Assembly (NCBI RefSeq): GCF_003243465.1
Contig: NZ_QFQZ01000054.1
Location: 1 to 32,787 of the forward strand
Source of the DNA: Caulobacter segnis
GTDB taxonomy: Bacteria; Pseudomonadota; Alphaproteobacteria; Caulobacterales; Caulobacteraceae
Direction: 5' to 3'
Length of the DNA stretch: 32,787 bases
Shown here piece by piece: positions 17,026-27,416 of the stretch. The notes beneath the pieces are model-generated. The model worked only from the letters and a program-made list of their open reading frames with translations. It had not been told where the DNA came from and ran no database searches. The position numbers and the translations under genes were made by a program. Every line of letters begins with the position of its first letter. Position 1 is the stretch's first letter.

Positions 17026-17910
17026 TTAGCCCTTGAGCACTTCAAGCAGGGTCTCGCCCAGCTTGGCCGGCGAAGGCGAAACGCGGATGCCCGCGTCTTC
17101 CATCGCCGCGATCTTGTCCTCGGCGCCGCCCTTGCCGCCCGAGACGATCGCGCCCGCGTGGCCCATGTGACGGCCGGGAGGCGCCGTGCGACCGGCGATG
17201 AAGCCGACCATCGGCTTCTTGCGGCCGCGCTTGGCTTCGTCCTTCAGGAACTGCGCCGCTTCTTCTTCGGCCGAGCCGCCGATCTCGCCGATCATGACGA
17301 TCGACTGGGTGGCTTCGTCGGCCAGGAACATTTCCAGGACGTCGATAAATTCGGTGCCCTTGACGGGGTCGCCGCCGATGCCGACGGCCGTCGTCTGGCC
17401 CAGACCCGCGTTCGTGGTCTGGAACACGGCTTCGTAGGTCAGGGTGCCCGAGCGCGACACGACGCCGACCGAGCCCTTCGAGAAGATCGAGCCCGGCATG
17501 ATGCCGATCTTGCACTCGCCGGGCGTCAGGACGCCGGGGCAGTTCGGGCCGATCAGGCGCGACTTGGAGCCTTGCAGGGCCTTCTTGACCTTGACCATGT
17601 CCAGCACCGGGATGCCCTCGGTGATGCAGACGATCAGCGGGATCTCGGCTTCGATGGCTTCCAGGATCGAGTCGGCCGCGAAGGGCGGCGGGACGTAGAT
17701 CACCGAGGCGTCGGCGCCGGTGCGGTCCTTGGCTTCGGCGACGGTGTCGAACACCGGCAGGCCGATGTGCGTTTGACCGCCCTTGCCCGGGGTGACGCCG
17801 CCGACCATCTGGGTGCCGTAGGCGATGGCCTGCTCGGAATGGAACGTGCCTTGAGCGCCGGTGATGCCCTGGCAGATGACCTTGGTGTGCGAACCGATCA
17901 GAACCGACAT
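17026..17910 (-). CDS. sucD: Succinyl-CoA synthetase alpha subunit
   Basis: A 294-residue subunit that binds CoA and carries the phosphohistidine in the substrate-level phosphorylation step from succinyl-CoA to succinate. The CoA-binding Rossmann part at the N-terminus (TKVICQGITGAQGTFHSEQA), the central GPNCPGVLTPGECKIGIMPG, and the active-site His251 in MGHAGAIVSGG are present. Length is normal. The ATG directly abuts the sucC stop (no spacing), so translation is likely coupled and gives equal subunit amounts. The gene is followed by the inverted repeat before sucA. Confidence 0.97.
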   Translation of the reverse strand: MSVLIGSHTKVICQGITGAQGTFHSEQAIAYGTQMVGGVTPGKGGQTHIGLPVFDTVAEAKDRTGADASVIYVPPPFAADSILEAIEAEIPLIVCITEGIPVLDMVKVKKALQGSKSRLIGPNCPGVLTPGECKIGIMPGSIFSKGSVGVVSRSGTLTYEAVFQTTNAGLGQTTAVGIGGDPVKGTEFIDVLEMFLADEATQSIVMIGEIGGSAEEEAAQFLKDEAKRGRKKPMVGFIAGRTAPPGRHMGHAGAIVSGGKGGAEDKIAAMEDAGIRVSPSPAKLGETLLEVLKG

Positions 17911-19110
<1,200 letters not shown>

Positions 19111-19151
19111 GAGGGCCCGGTCTCGACGACGGCTTTCTGAAATGTGGCGGG

Positions 19152-19180
19152 GTTATAGGAGCGCTATTTCGCAGGCGCAA
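19152..19180 (-). promoter_or_regulatory. Predicted Caulobacter-type housekeeping promoter of sucCDAB
   Basis: On the minus strand TTGCGCC (19174-19180) and CCTATAAC (19152-19159) are 14 bp apart. This matches the Caulobacter sigma-73 consensus TTGACGS-N10-14-GCTANAWC at 7 of 8 positions in the -10 and most of the -35. The start would be near 19145, giving a leader of about 35 nt. Confidence 0.65.
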
Positions 19181-19350
19181 CCGCGTGTGGACGATAAGGT
19201 GAAGGCTTGCGCGCTTATCTTCCTCGATGAGAGGTCATCGCGCATCTCCTGCCCCCGCCCGGCAAGGGAAAGCCTTGACCTTGCGAAATTGTTACCGGTC
19301 CCACCCCTTGCGGTGAATGACAACGTTGTCCAGCCGAGAAGCCGCAGACG

Positions 19351-22300
19351 TCACCCGTCTGAGGCCACCGAAACCGTCGCGCGGCGCTCCAACTTGCCCC
19401 AGCCGACGCGACCGCCGCGGACGGCCATCACCACCGACTTGACGACCACGTAGTACATCAACTGTCGATAGCCGAAGCGCTGCACGGGCAGGAACGGCAG
19501 GTCGGCCCAGGGCGCCTTTTTTTCGAGCGCCATGCCGAGAGCGCCGGCCGACAGGTCGACGGCGATGAAGATCGCCCAGTAGGTGAGGCCCAGCAGCATG
19601 TCGTCGGGACGCCACTCCACCGGATGGGCGATCGCGCCGTAAAGGCCGCTGATCAGGCTCCAGACCACCGCCAGATCGACCAGCGGCGCGGCCACGGCCA
19701 GGATGATCTGGAACAGCCAGATCTGCGGCAGGGCCACGAAGCCGAGCACCGGCGCCTTGGCGCTGAACATCGCCGCGCGGTGCTTCCAGACGCACTGCAG
19801 CGTGCCGAACGACCAGCGGAAGCGCTGCTTCAGCAGGCCGCCGACCGTGTCGGGCGCCTCGGTATAGGCGCGGGCCTCGGGATCGAAGGCGACCTTCCAG
19901 CCTGCGCGCTGGCAGGCGATGGTCAGGTCCTGGTCCTCGGCCAGGGTGTCGGCGGGATAGCCGCCCAGGGCGTCGAGCACGCTCTTGCGCCAGGCGCCCA
20001 CCGCGCCCGGCACCACCGTCACCGCGCCGAGAGCCGACAGGGCGCGCCGCTCCAGGTTCTGGGCGGTGACATATTCCAGGGCCTGCCAGCGGGTGACGAT
20101 GTTGACCCGGTTGCCGACGATGGCGTTGCCCGCCACGGCGCCGATGTCCGGATCCTGGAACCAGCGGGCCAGGCGGCCGATCGTTTCGCGCGGGAACAGG
20201 GTGTCGGCGTCCAGCGCCACCACGTATTCGCCCTTGGCCACGGCGAGGCCCCGGTTGACCGCCCGCGCCTTGCCGCCGTTCTCGAACGACAGCAGCGTCA
20301 CGCGCGGATCGTCGGCGAAGTGCTTGCGCACCTCGTCGGCCGTGCGGTCCTTGGATCCGTCGTCGAGGACCAGAACCTCCAGGTTCTTCCAGTCGCTCTC
20401 CAGGATCCGCGCGACGGAGGCGGCGATCACCTTCTCCTCGTTGAAGCAGGGGATCAGAACGCTGACCAGCGGCCCGTTGGCGGAATCGAGGTCCGCCGGC
20501 TCCTCATGGGTCCAGAAGCGGTGGACCAGCGCGAGGCTGGCCAGGAACACCAGGCGCGCCACGCCCAGGAAGATGGCCAGGATGAACAGGGCGCCCATGC
20601 CGGTCTGGGTCCAGCGGAAGAAGTCGAAGCCCAGACGGTCGATCGCCAGGTCCAGCGCGTTGCGCGAGGTCGGCGGCATCGCCTGCTCGGGCGTCATGCC
20701 GGCCAGCTCGCCGATGGTGACGAGCTTGTAGCCCCGCGCCCGGATCGCGTCGATCAGGCCGGGCAGGGCCTCGATCGTGTGGTTGCGGTCGCCGCCGGCG
20801 TCGTGCAGCAGCACGACCTGGCCGGGCCGGTCACCGGGATTGTCCAGGCGATCCAGCGTGCGGTCGATGATCTCCTGCGGCGCGGGCTTCTTCCAGTCGT
20901 CCGGGTCGATCCGCAGGCCGACGGTCGTGTAGCCCAGGGTCTGGGCGATCACGAGCGGGGCGACCTCGTGCGGCGTCGAGGGCTCGGCGTCGCCGAAGAA
21001 CGGCGGCCGGAACAGCCGCATCGAGCGGCCGGTCAGCACCTCGAAAAGGCGCTGGGTGGCGTTCAGCTCGACCTGAACCTGCGGCAGCGGGGTCTCGCCG
21101 ATGTTCGGGTGGGTCCAGGTGTGGCCGCCCACATTATGGCCCTCGGCCACCTCGCGCTGCACGATGTCGGGCCGGCGCTGCATGTTCTGGCCGATCACGA
21201 AGAAGGTGGCCGGCGCGTGCTTTTCCTTGAGGATGTCGAGGATCTTCGGCGTCCAGCGCCCGTCCGGGCCGTCGTCGAAGGTCAGGGCCACCATGCCCTT
21301 GCGCTGGCCGTAGCGCTCGACGACGTACGAGCTGGGGATGACGTCGTAGGTCTCGTTGGACACCAGGCCGGTCGCGGGGTCGACCTGCAGGCTGCGCTTG
21401 CCCGGCGTCGGCAGGGCCGCGACCCGCAGCACCTCGCCGCCGCCGTCGAAATCGACGCCCTGGCCGTTGGCCAGGGTCATCAGGCCGCTGGTCGAGGCCT
21501 GGCCATACGGCTTGCCCAGCAGCGACCAGACGCCGGGGTCCTCCATGCCCATCCGCCACAGCGCGTAGCCGCGCGGCCGCCACGGATCGGTGACCTTGAC
21601 CTGGTTGAACAGGGTGACGGCGTCCATGAACCAGACCACGTGGTTGTCGCCGTTGTCGTCGGTGTAGTCGTAGGTCGGGTTGAGCACGTCCGGGTCCATC
21701 CGGATCGTGGCGCCGGCGTCCTGGGCGTTGCGCATGGCCTCGTGGAAGGTGGCCGGCGCGCCGGACGCGCGGCTGCCGTCCTTGTTCAGCGTCCAGTCGT
21801 AGCCATAGGCCGCCAGGGCCAGCACCGTGCGAGTCGGGTCCAGCGAGGCGAACCGCTTGGCCAGCTCCGCCTGGTACCAGTCCTGGCCCGCGTTGGGCCC
21901 CGGATCGCCGCCGGCGTAGTGCTGGTCGTAGGCCATCAGCACCAGGGTGTCGGACGCCTGCTCCAGGCGCTTCAACGGCCAGCCCTGCTCATCGAAGGGC
22001 GCGGTGACCCAGACTTCGCGGCCGGCGGGCTGCAGGGCCGCGCGGGCCTCGGTCAGGAACTTGGGATAGGCGGCCAGGCCCTTGTCCGACAGCGCCTCGA
22101 AGTCGAACACATAGCCGCCGAAGCCGCGCTGGGCGGCCAGGTCCTTGAGATTGGCGATCAGCTTGGCCCGCGCCTGGGGATCGCTCAGCAGAGCGTCGCC
22201 CAGCGGACCGTTGAACTCGGCGTTGGCCGAGTTGTGCACCAGCGGCAGGACGGCCGGATGGTTGGGCGCGTTGGCGATCCGCGCCGCGCCCTCCGGATCG

Positions 22301-22713
22301 TCGTTGACCACGATGTCGCCGCCGGCGCCCTTGATCGCCACCCACTGCGGCGAGACGACGTCCAGCTTGTCGATGTTGCGGCGCAGGGATTCGCGGCTGT
22401 CCTGGTCCCAGTCGACATAGAAGCCGACCGACAGCGGCCGCGCGGCGGCCCCGTTGGGGGCGGCCTTGGGGCGCGGGACGCGCTTCCAGGACGTGACCGG
22501 CTTGGTCTTGCGCGGCGTCTCCTGGTGCAGGGCGGTCAGGACGTGCGGGTCTCGCAGCGGCGCGTCGGGCAGGCGCGGCGCGAAGGCCAGGGTCGCCACG
22601 AAGCCCGCCACCAGGGCGGCGACCAGCGAGATGACGATCCCGAGGATGAGCTTGGCCCGCCGCTCACGCTTGCCCGTGGGATCGTGAAAGATATGGCGGT
22701 CTTCGGGGGTCAT
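19351..22713 (-). CDS. Trifunctional GH18-like / NodB deacetylase / GT2 polysaccharide synthase
   Basis: A 1120-residue membrane protein with three enzyme domains. A transmembrane anchor lies at residues 21-43. A GH18-like domain (about 94-430) has FDFE at 203-206, including the usual catalytic Glu, and AYDQHY. A NodB polysaccharide deacetylase domain (about 470-670) keeps all motifs: TFDDGPD with D480/D481, H531 and H535 in HTWTH, FRPPFF, and LLHDAGG. After a membrane helix (about 706-732) comes a processive GT2 synthase (about 748-980) with DDG 784-786, DAD 835-837, EDQD 926-929 and QRFRW 963-967, then several C-terminal helices. By analogy to PgaC plus PgaB, or to chitin and hyaluronan synthases, it may make, partly deacetylate and trim an N-acetylglucosamine-type polymer. 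Product and direction of the outer domains are inferred. No pga neighbours are present. Confidence 0.92.
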   Translation of the reverse strand: MTPEDRHIFHDPTGKRERRAKLILGIVISLVAALVAGFVATLAFAPRLPDAPLRDPHVLTALHQETPRKTKPVTSWKRVPRPKAAPNGAAARPLSVGFYVDWDQDSRESLRRNIDKLDVVSPQWVAIKGAGGDIVVNDDPEGAARIANAPNHPAVLPLVHNSANAEFNGPLGDALLSDPQARAKLIANLKDLAAQRGFGGYVFDFEALSDKGLAAYPKFLTEARAALQPAGREVWVTAPFDEQGWPLKRLEQASDTLVLMAYDQHYAGGDPGPNAGQDWYQAELAKRFASLDPTRTVLALAAYGYDWTLNKDGSRASGAPATFHEAMRNAQDAGATIRMDPDVLNPTYDYTDDNGDNHVVWFMDAVTLFNQVKVTDPWRPRGYALWRMGMEDPGVWSLLGKPYGQASTSGLMTLANGQGVDFDGGGEVLRVAALPTPGKRSLQVDPATGLVSNETYDVIPSSYVVERYGQRKGMVALTFDDGPDGRWTPKILDILKEKHAPATFFVIGQNMQRRPDIVQREVAEGHNVGGHTWTHPNIGETPLPQVQVELNATQRLFEVLTGRSMRLFRPPFFGDAEPSTPHEVAPLVIAQTLGYTTVGLRIDPDDWKKPAPQEIIDRTLDRLDNPGDRPGQVVLLHDAGGDRNHTIEALPGLIDAIRARGYKLVTIGELAGMTPEQAMPPTSRNALDLAIDRLGFDFFRWTQTGMGALFILAIFLGVARLVFLASLALVHRFWTHEEPADLDSANGPLVSVLIPCFNEEKVIAASVARILESDWKNLEVLVLDDGSKDRTADEVRKHFADDPRVTLLSFENGGKARAVNRGLAVAKGEYVVALDADTLFPRETIGRLARWFQDPDIGAVAGNAIVGNRVNIVTRWQALEYVTAQNLERRALSALGAVTVVPGAVGAWRKSVLDALGGYPADTLAEDQDLTIACQRAGWKVAFDPEARAYTEAPDTVGGLLKQRFRWSFGTLQCVWKHRAAMFSAKAPVLGFVALPQIWLFQIILAVAAPLVDLAVVWSLISGLYGAIAHPVEWRPDDMLLGLTYWAIFIAVDLSAGALGMALEKKAPWADLPFLPVQRFGYRQLMYYVVVKSVVMAVRGGRVGWGKLERRATVSVASDG

Positions 22714-22799
22714 TCAGGTCGCTCGCGATTTGTCGCGGCTTTGATACCCGAAATTGGCCGAAGCGTGGCGGTGGAAAGCTTGCGACGTTCCGCCGCCCT

Positions 22800-24122
22800 T
22801 TAATCCACCCAGTCTCGCTCCAGCCGGCGGGACGCCAGGAAGAACAGCAGCGCCGCCAGCAGGTAGAATCCCATGCCGGTGTAGATCGCCCAGCGCAGGG
22901 ACTCGGCGCCGAACACCGGCTTGAGCACGTCCGACACCTTGCCGAAGTAGTAGAGGCCCACGGCGATGCCCAGCAGGTTGTTGATCAGCAGGAACAGGGC
23001 CGAGGCCGTGGTGCGCATCGGCGCGGGCGCCAAGTGCTGGACGGCGGCCGTGATCGGTCCCAGCCAGGTCAGGTTCAGGCCGGTGGGAATCAGGAAGATC
23101 ACGAAGGCCACGGCCAGGGCCGCCTGCGCCCCAAGACCGCCGACCAGGGCGCCGCTGTTCATCGCCAGCAGGAAGCAGGGCACCGAGATCAGGAACGCCA
23201 CGGCGGGGGTCAGGGGATAGCCCGCCTTGGACTTGGCCCCCAGCTTGTCGGCCATCGCGCCGCCCAGCCAGATGCCGACCACGCCGCCCAGGAAGGCGAT
23301 GCCGGAATAGTACCAGGCGGTCTGCGACAGGGTGAGACCGAAACTCCGCATGAAGAACGACGGCAGCCACGCCGCGACGCCGTAGCCGCAGACCGACGAG
23401 GACGCAGCGCCCAGCGACAGCAGCCAGAAGCTCGGCTTGGCGGCCAGCAGGCGCGCGACCTGGCCCAGGGGCGCGGCGGGCGCGGGCGCGGGGGCGGGCT
23501 CGCCCGGCGCACGGTCGGCGCCGCCGCGCGGCGGATCGCGGACGATCAGGCGGAACACCGGCGCCAGCAGCACGCCCAGCAGGCCCACGACCATGAAGGC
23601 TGTCCGCCAGCCGTAATGGACCGCCAGCAGGCCGCCGACCAGCGTCCCCGCCGCCGTGCCCAGCGGGATGCCGAAGGCGTAGGCCGCCAGGGCCCGAGCG
23701 CGCTGATGCTTGGGAAAGTAATCCGAGATCAGGGAATAGGCCGGCGCCACGCCGCCCGCCTCGCCGATCCCGACGCCCATGCGGGCCAGGAACAGGTGGC
23801 TGAAGCTGCCGACCACGCCGCACAGGGCGGTGAAGCCGCTCCACAGGGTCAGGGCGGCGGTCATGATCCAGACGCGGCTGAAGCGATCGGCCAGCCAGGC
23901 GATGGGTATGGCCAGGGTCGTGTAGAGAAGCGCGAAGGCCAGCCCGCCCATCAGGCCGAACTGGGCGTCGGTCAGGCCGAACTCGTCCTTGATCGGCTTG
24001 GCCAGGATGCCGAGGATCTGCCGGTCCAGGAAGTTGAAGGTGTAGGCCAGCACCAGCATGGCCAGGACGACGTAGCGGTAGCTGGACGCCTGTTGCGGCG
24101 TCTTCGTCTGGTCTTTGCTCAT
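22800..24122 (-). CDS. Spinster-type MFS transporter
   Basis: A 440-residue, 12-helix major facilitator of the spinster-like group: the first helix motif FNFLDRQILGILAKPIKDEFGLTDAQFGLMGG, the loop LADRFSRVWIM, and GEAGGVAPAYSLISDYFPKHQRARALA (each typical) are present. Eukaryotic spinster proteins carry sphingolipids or lysophospholipids; bacterial members, often beside TonB-dependent receptors, have varied and mostly unknown substrates. The ATG at 24122 is used; a GTG one codon upstream is possible. It lies downstream of the TonB-dependent receptor gene on the same strand, but a strong terminator separates them, so it is either transcribed by readthrough or from its own promoter in about 35 bp. 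Context suggests it moves the same compound across the inner membrane. No terminator is seen in the 86 bp before the next gene. Confidence 0.9.
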   Translation of the reverse strand: MSKDQTKTPQQASSYRYVVLAMLVLAYTFNFLDRQILGILAKPIKDEFGLTDAQFGLMGGLAFALLYTTLAIPIAWLADRFSRVWIMTAALTLWSGFTALCGVVGSFSHLFLARMGVGIGEAGGVAPAYSLISDYFPKHQRARALAAYAFGIPLGTAAGTLVGGLLAVHYGWRTAFMVVGLLGVLLAPVFRLIVRDPPRGGADRAPGEPAPAPAPAAPLGQVARLLAAKPSFWLLSLGAASSSVCGYGVAAWLPSFFMRSFGLTLSQTAWYYSGIAFLGGVVGIWLGGAMADKLGAKSKAGYPLTPAVAFLISVPCFLLAMNSGALVGGLGAQAALAVAFVIFLIPTGLNLTWLGPITAAVQHLAPAPMRTTASALFLLINNLLGIAVGLYYFGKVSDVLKPVFGAESLRWAIYTGMGFYLLAALLFFLASRRLERDWVD

Positions 24123-24153
24123 CACCTGCCCCCGCCTACGCCACTGTCGTCAT

Positions 24154-24190
24154 AAAAATCGGGCGGGGCCTGTTGCAGCAAGCCCCGCCC
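24154..24190 (-). terminator. Intrinsic terminator after the TonB-dependent receptor gene
   Basis: A 9-bp GC stem (24161-24169 with 24182-24190, 12-nt loop) begins 16 nt after the receptor stop. On the minus strand it is followed by GATTTTTATG. It separates the receptor gene from the MFS gene. Confidence 0.85.
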
Positions 24191-24205
24191 CAGCTTTCGC
24201 CTAGA

Positions 24206-26446
24206 TCAGAATGCGACCTCGATCGAGCCCGCGACGGTGCGCGGCGGGCCATAGAAGCCGATGACGGAGTTGTTGTAGGTCGCCCCGGCGAAGTTGTAGC
24301 CGCCGGTGCGATAGCGCTCGTCGGTCAGGTTCTTGCCGGTCAGGGCCAGCTTGTACTTGCCGCCGGGCGCCGTCCAGACCGCCGTCAGGTCGACCAGGGT
24401 GAAGGCCTTCTGGTCGAGGGCGGCCAGCGGCTGCTCGAACTGCTGGTACTTGTCGCGATAGCTGACCATCGGCGTGATCGCCAGATCGCCGCCCGCCAGC
24501 TCGCCGCGCCAGGTCAGGCTGACATTGCCGGTCCACTTCGGGGTGTTCTGGAAGCCGTAGAGGTCGGCGACATTGATCACCTGGCCGGTGGTCAGGGTCG
24601 TCGACGGGTTCAGCGGATTGGGGGCGCCGGCCGGCACGAAGCGGCTGAAGCGGTCGTACTTGGCGTGGATGTAGCCGAGGGCGACATTGGCCGTCAGGCT
24701 CGGGGCGAGCTTGGCGCTGGCCTCGAACTCGCCGCCATAGAGGGTGGAGGCGCCGGCGTTGTCGACCGAGCTGGCGATGCCCGACGGCACCACGACCTGG
24801 GTCGTGACCTGCTGGTCGGTGTATTTCGACAGGAAGATCGCCGACGAGAACGACACCCGGCGCTCCAGGGCGAAGCCCTTCAGGCCGGCCTCGTAGGTCT
24901 TCACGACCTCGGGCTTGTAGCCGTTGGTGGTCTGCGGGGTGATGAAGGCGTCGCCGCGCATGTCCCAGCCGCCCGACTTGTAGCCCTTGGAGAACGAGGC
25001 GTAGGTCGTCAGGTCGCCCGTGAGCTCGTACGAGACCGAGATGCGCGGGGTGAACTGCTCGAAGGTCTTCTCGGCGCTGTAGTTGGTGCGCGTCTGCAGG
25101 ATCGGGCGCGGCGTCCCGCCCTGGTAGGGCGAGCGGGTGGCGCCCAGGTAGAACAGGCGGAAGACGTTGGCGCGCTTGGCGTCGCGGGTGGCGCGGGCGC
25201 CCAGCGAGACCTTCAGCCGGTCGCTCAGATTGGCGCTGAAGTCGAAGAAGGCCGCGAAGCTCTGGGTGCTGACCTTGCCGCCGTCGGCGATCGAGACGCC
25301 CAGATTGCCGGCGATGGTGTCGAACTCGCCCGAGGCCTGGCTGTTCATGTAGTAGAGGCCAAACACCCCCTGGACGTTCTCGTCGGCATAGACCGCCTGC
25401 AGCTCTTGCGAGAACGAGCGGTCGTCATAGGTGGCCGGCACGTCAAGCGTCGGGGCCGGGGTGCCGTCGAAGTCGATCAGGGTGTCGGTATGGCCGCGGC
25501 GATTGGCGGTGATCGACTTCAGCGTGACCTTGTCGGTGACGTTCCACTGGCCGGTCAGCGACAGGCCCTTGGTCATGACGTGGTTCTTGTCGCCGAGGCC
25601 GGCTTGCGTGTCATAGACGTCGAGCACCTTGTAGCCGCCGACCAGCGCTGGCAGCTCCCGGTGGCCGTGGCGGGGGTTGGAGTCGTCGGTGACGTGGTCA
25701 TAGGCCAGGCGGAAGAACAGGTCCTCGGTCGGCTTGTACTCGGCGCTCAGGCGATAGGCCTGGACGTCCTTGTCGTAGTGCTCGGCGCCGGTCGTCAGGT
25801 TCTTGCCGTAGCCGTCGCGCTTGTAGAGGGCGTACGAGCCGCCCACCGACAGGCCGCCGCCGACCGGCGTCTGGCCCGAGAGCAGCAGGTCGGTCTGGTT
25901 GTAGCTGCCATAGGTCGCCTTGACCTTGGCGCTGGCCTCGTCGCCCAGGCGCTTGGTCACGTACTTGATCGCGCCGCCGATGGTGTTGCGGCCGTACAGC
26001 GTGCCTTGCGGACCACGCAGCACTTCGATCCGCTCGATGTCGAAGATGTCCAGCACCGCGCCTTGCGGGCGATAGATGTAGACGTCGTCGACATAGAGGC
26101 CGACGCCGGGCTCGTAGCCCCACAGCGGGTCCTGCTGGCCCACGCCGCGGATGTAGCTGATCAGGGTCGAGTTCGAGCCGCGCGCGGTCTGCACCGTGAT
26201 GTTCGGCGTCGTCTGCTGCAGGACGGTGATGTCCGTGCCGCCCGAACGCTCCAGCCGGTCGGCCGAGAAGGCCGAGACGGCGACCGGCACGTCCTTGAGG
26301 TTCTCCTCGCGCCGACGCGCGGTGACCACCACCTGCTCGACGCCGACATTGTCGTCGGCGGCCGGGGCCTGCTGCGCCGAAGCCTCGCCCGCGACGGCGG
26401 TCCACGCCGCGCCGGCCAGCAATGCGGCCTTCCACATCGAAGTCAT
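24206..26446 (-). CDS. TonB-dependent outer-membrane receptor
   Basis: A 746-residue outer-membrane transporter. It has a Sec signal peptide (cleavage near AGEASAQQ), a short N-terminal segment with VEQVVVTARRREENLKDVP leading into the plug domain (about residues 35-150, with IRGVGQQ and IERIEVLRGPQGTLYGRNTIGG), and a 22-strand barrel to a terminal aromatic Phe (GSIEVAF), as usual for outer-membrane proteins. No N-terminal signalling (FecA-type) extension is present, so it is not a sigma/anti-sigma transducer. The sequence resembles the large group of receptors for hydrophobic or aromatic compounds in Caulobacterales and Sphingomonadales rather than known siderophore receptors, but this is a judgment by eye. 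The start has GGAG 7 nt upstream. A candidate TetR operator lies about 135 bp upstream of the ATG. Confidence 0.93.
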   Translation of the reverse strand: MTSMWKAALLAGAAWTAVAGEASAQQAPAADDNVGVEQVVVTARRREENLKDVPVAVSAFSADRLERSGGTDITVLQQTTPNITVQTARGSNSTLISYIRGVGQQDPLWGYEPGVGLYVDDVYIYRPQGAVLDIFDIERIEVLRGPQGTLYGRNTIGGAIKYVTKRLGDEASAKVKATYGSYNQTDLLLSGQTPVGGGLSVGGSYALYKRDGYGKNLTTGAEHYDKDVQAYRLSAEYKPTEDLFFRLAYDHVTDDSNPRHGHRELPALVGGYKVLDVYDTQAGLGDKNHVMTKGLSLTGQWNVTDKVTLKSITANRRGHTDTLIDFDGTPAPTLDVPATYDDRSFSQELQAVYADENVQGVFGLYYMNSQASGEFDTIAGNLGVSIADGGKVSTQSFAAFFDFSANLSDRLKVSLGARATRDAKRANVFRLFYLGATRSPYQGGTPRPILQTRTNYSAEKTFEQFTPRISVSYELTGDLTTYASFSKGYKSGGWDMRGDAFITPQTTNGYKPEVVKTYEAGLKGFALERRVSFSSAIFLSKYTDQQVTTQVVVPSGIASSVDNAGASTLYGGEFEASAKLAPSLTANVALGYIHAKYDRFSRFVPAGAPNPLNPSTTLTTGQVINVADLYGFQNTPKWTGNVSLTWRGELAGGDLAITPMVSYRDKYQQFEQPLAALDQKAFTLVDLTAVWTAPGGKYKLALTGKNLTDERYRTGGYNFAGATYNNSVIGFYGPPRTVAGSIEVAF

Positions 26447-26579
26447 TGGGTCTCCCTCCCTCGTTTCCGCCCTTCCCGGCCGGTCCGTCTTCGCGGACGC
26501 ATGCTCGGGAGTTTCGCCAATTCATCGAACAGCGAATTGCCGCCACCATCACCCGAACCGGCGCCGCGCGCCAGTCCAT

Positions 26580-26599
26580 TTTTCATCAGGTGGTGAAAA
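26580..26599. promoter_or_regulatory. Candidate TetR operator palindrome
   Basis: A 20-bp imperfect palindrome whose arms pair at 9 of 10 positions (TTTTCAxCA, two central G, TGxTGAAAA). It lies in the 182-bp gap between tetR and the TonB-dependent receptor gene. On the minus strand a weak -35/-10-like pair (TTCGACA, N12, TCTATTTT) abuts and partly overlaps it. Size and symmetry fit a TetR dimer site; binding is not shown. Confidence 0.5.
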
Positions 26600-26628
26600 T
26601 AGACGAAGGGTGTTGTGTCGAAGACAGA

Positions 26629-27339
26629 CTAGGCGGCGCCCGCCTTGGCGATGACCGCCTCGAACCCGGCGGCGCAGTAGGCGAACAGGCGGGCGCGCAC
26701 GGCCTCCAGGTCGCTGGAATGGCACTCGCCTTCCGACAGCGAGTCGATCCGTCCGGTCTCGGACAGCGCCAGCATCATCGAGCCGGTCAGGAACTGGTAG
26801 CACCAGTAGAGGTCGCGATACTCCGCCTGCGGCCGGACGCTCTTCAGCGTCTCGACCAGCCGGTGGACCACCGGGTCGAAGAAGCGGGTCATGGTCTCGC
26901 CGCCCCAGGCCGGGGTGTTGTTCACCTGGGCCACCAGGGCGAAATAGCTCTTCCACCCCGGGCCGCCGTCCTGGGAGATCCGCAGCAACGGATCGATGAA
27001 GGCCTCGATCACGCCCTCGACGGTCATGGCTTCGCCATGGTCGCTCAGATAGGCGTCCATCGACGCCTCGCGGGCCTGGTTGAGGATCTCGGCGCGGCGC
27101 AGGAACACCGCGTCGAACAGCTCACGCTTGGCGCCGAAATAGTAGTGGATCAGGGCGGTGTCGACGCCGGCCTCGGCCGCCACCTGCCGGGTTGTGACGC
27201 CGTAGAAGCCGTGACGCGCGAACAGCCCCTCGGCCGCGTCGAGGATCGTCTCCTTCAGGTCCAGGCCCTTGGCCTTGGACGGCCGGCCTCGCCCGCCGGG
27301 GCGGCCCAATGACTTGGGTGCAGGCTTGGCTGCGGTCAT
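26629..27339 (-). CDS. TetR-family transcriptional regulator
   Basis: A 236-residue one-component repressor. The N-terminal helix-turn-helix (about residues 28-75) has the family pattern ILDAAEGLFARHGFYGVTTRQVAAEAGVDTALIHYYFGAKRE read in segments, and the rest is a helical ligand and dimer domain. The start at 27339 was chosen to give a short basic arm before the HTH; a longer frame to 27402 lacks support. The ribosome binding site is weak. It sits between the cleavage oxygenase and the TonB-dependent receptor gene, all on one strand, and the nearest palindrome lies just after its stop, upstream of the receptor. The likely role is repression of the receptor gene, and perhaps of the whole cluster, until the imported compound or its product binds. 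Confidence 0.92.
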   Translation of the reverse strand: MTAAKPAPKSLGRPGGRGRPSKAKGLDLKETILDAAEGLFARHGFYGVTTRQVAAEAGVDTALIHYYFGAKRELFDAVFLRRAEILNQAREASMDAYLSDHGEAMTVEGVIEAFIDPLLRISQDGGPGWKSYFALVAQVNNTPAWGGETMTRFFDPVVHRLVETLKSVRPQAEYRDLYWCYQFLTGSMMLALSETGRIDSLSEGECHSSDLEAVRARLFAYCAAGFEAVIAKAGAA

Positions 27340-27416
27340 GAGAAGGGGCCCGCCCTGATTGCGCTCCGTCCCCGGATAGGCGCAACCCGGCGGGCCTGGC
27401 AAGGGAGCGGCGTCTC

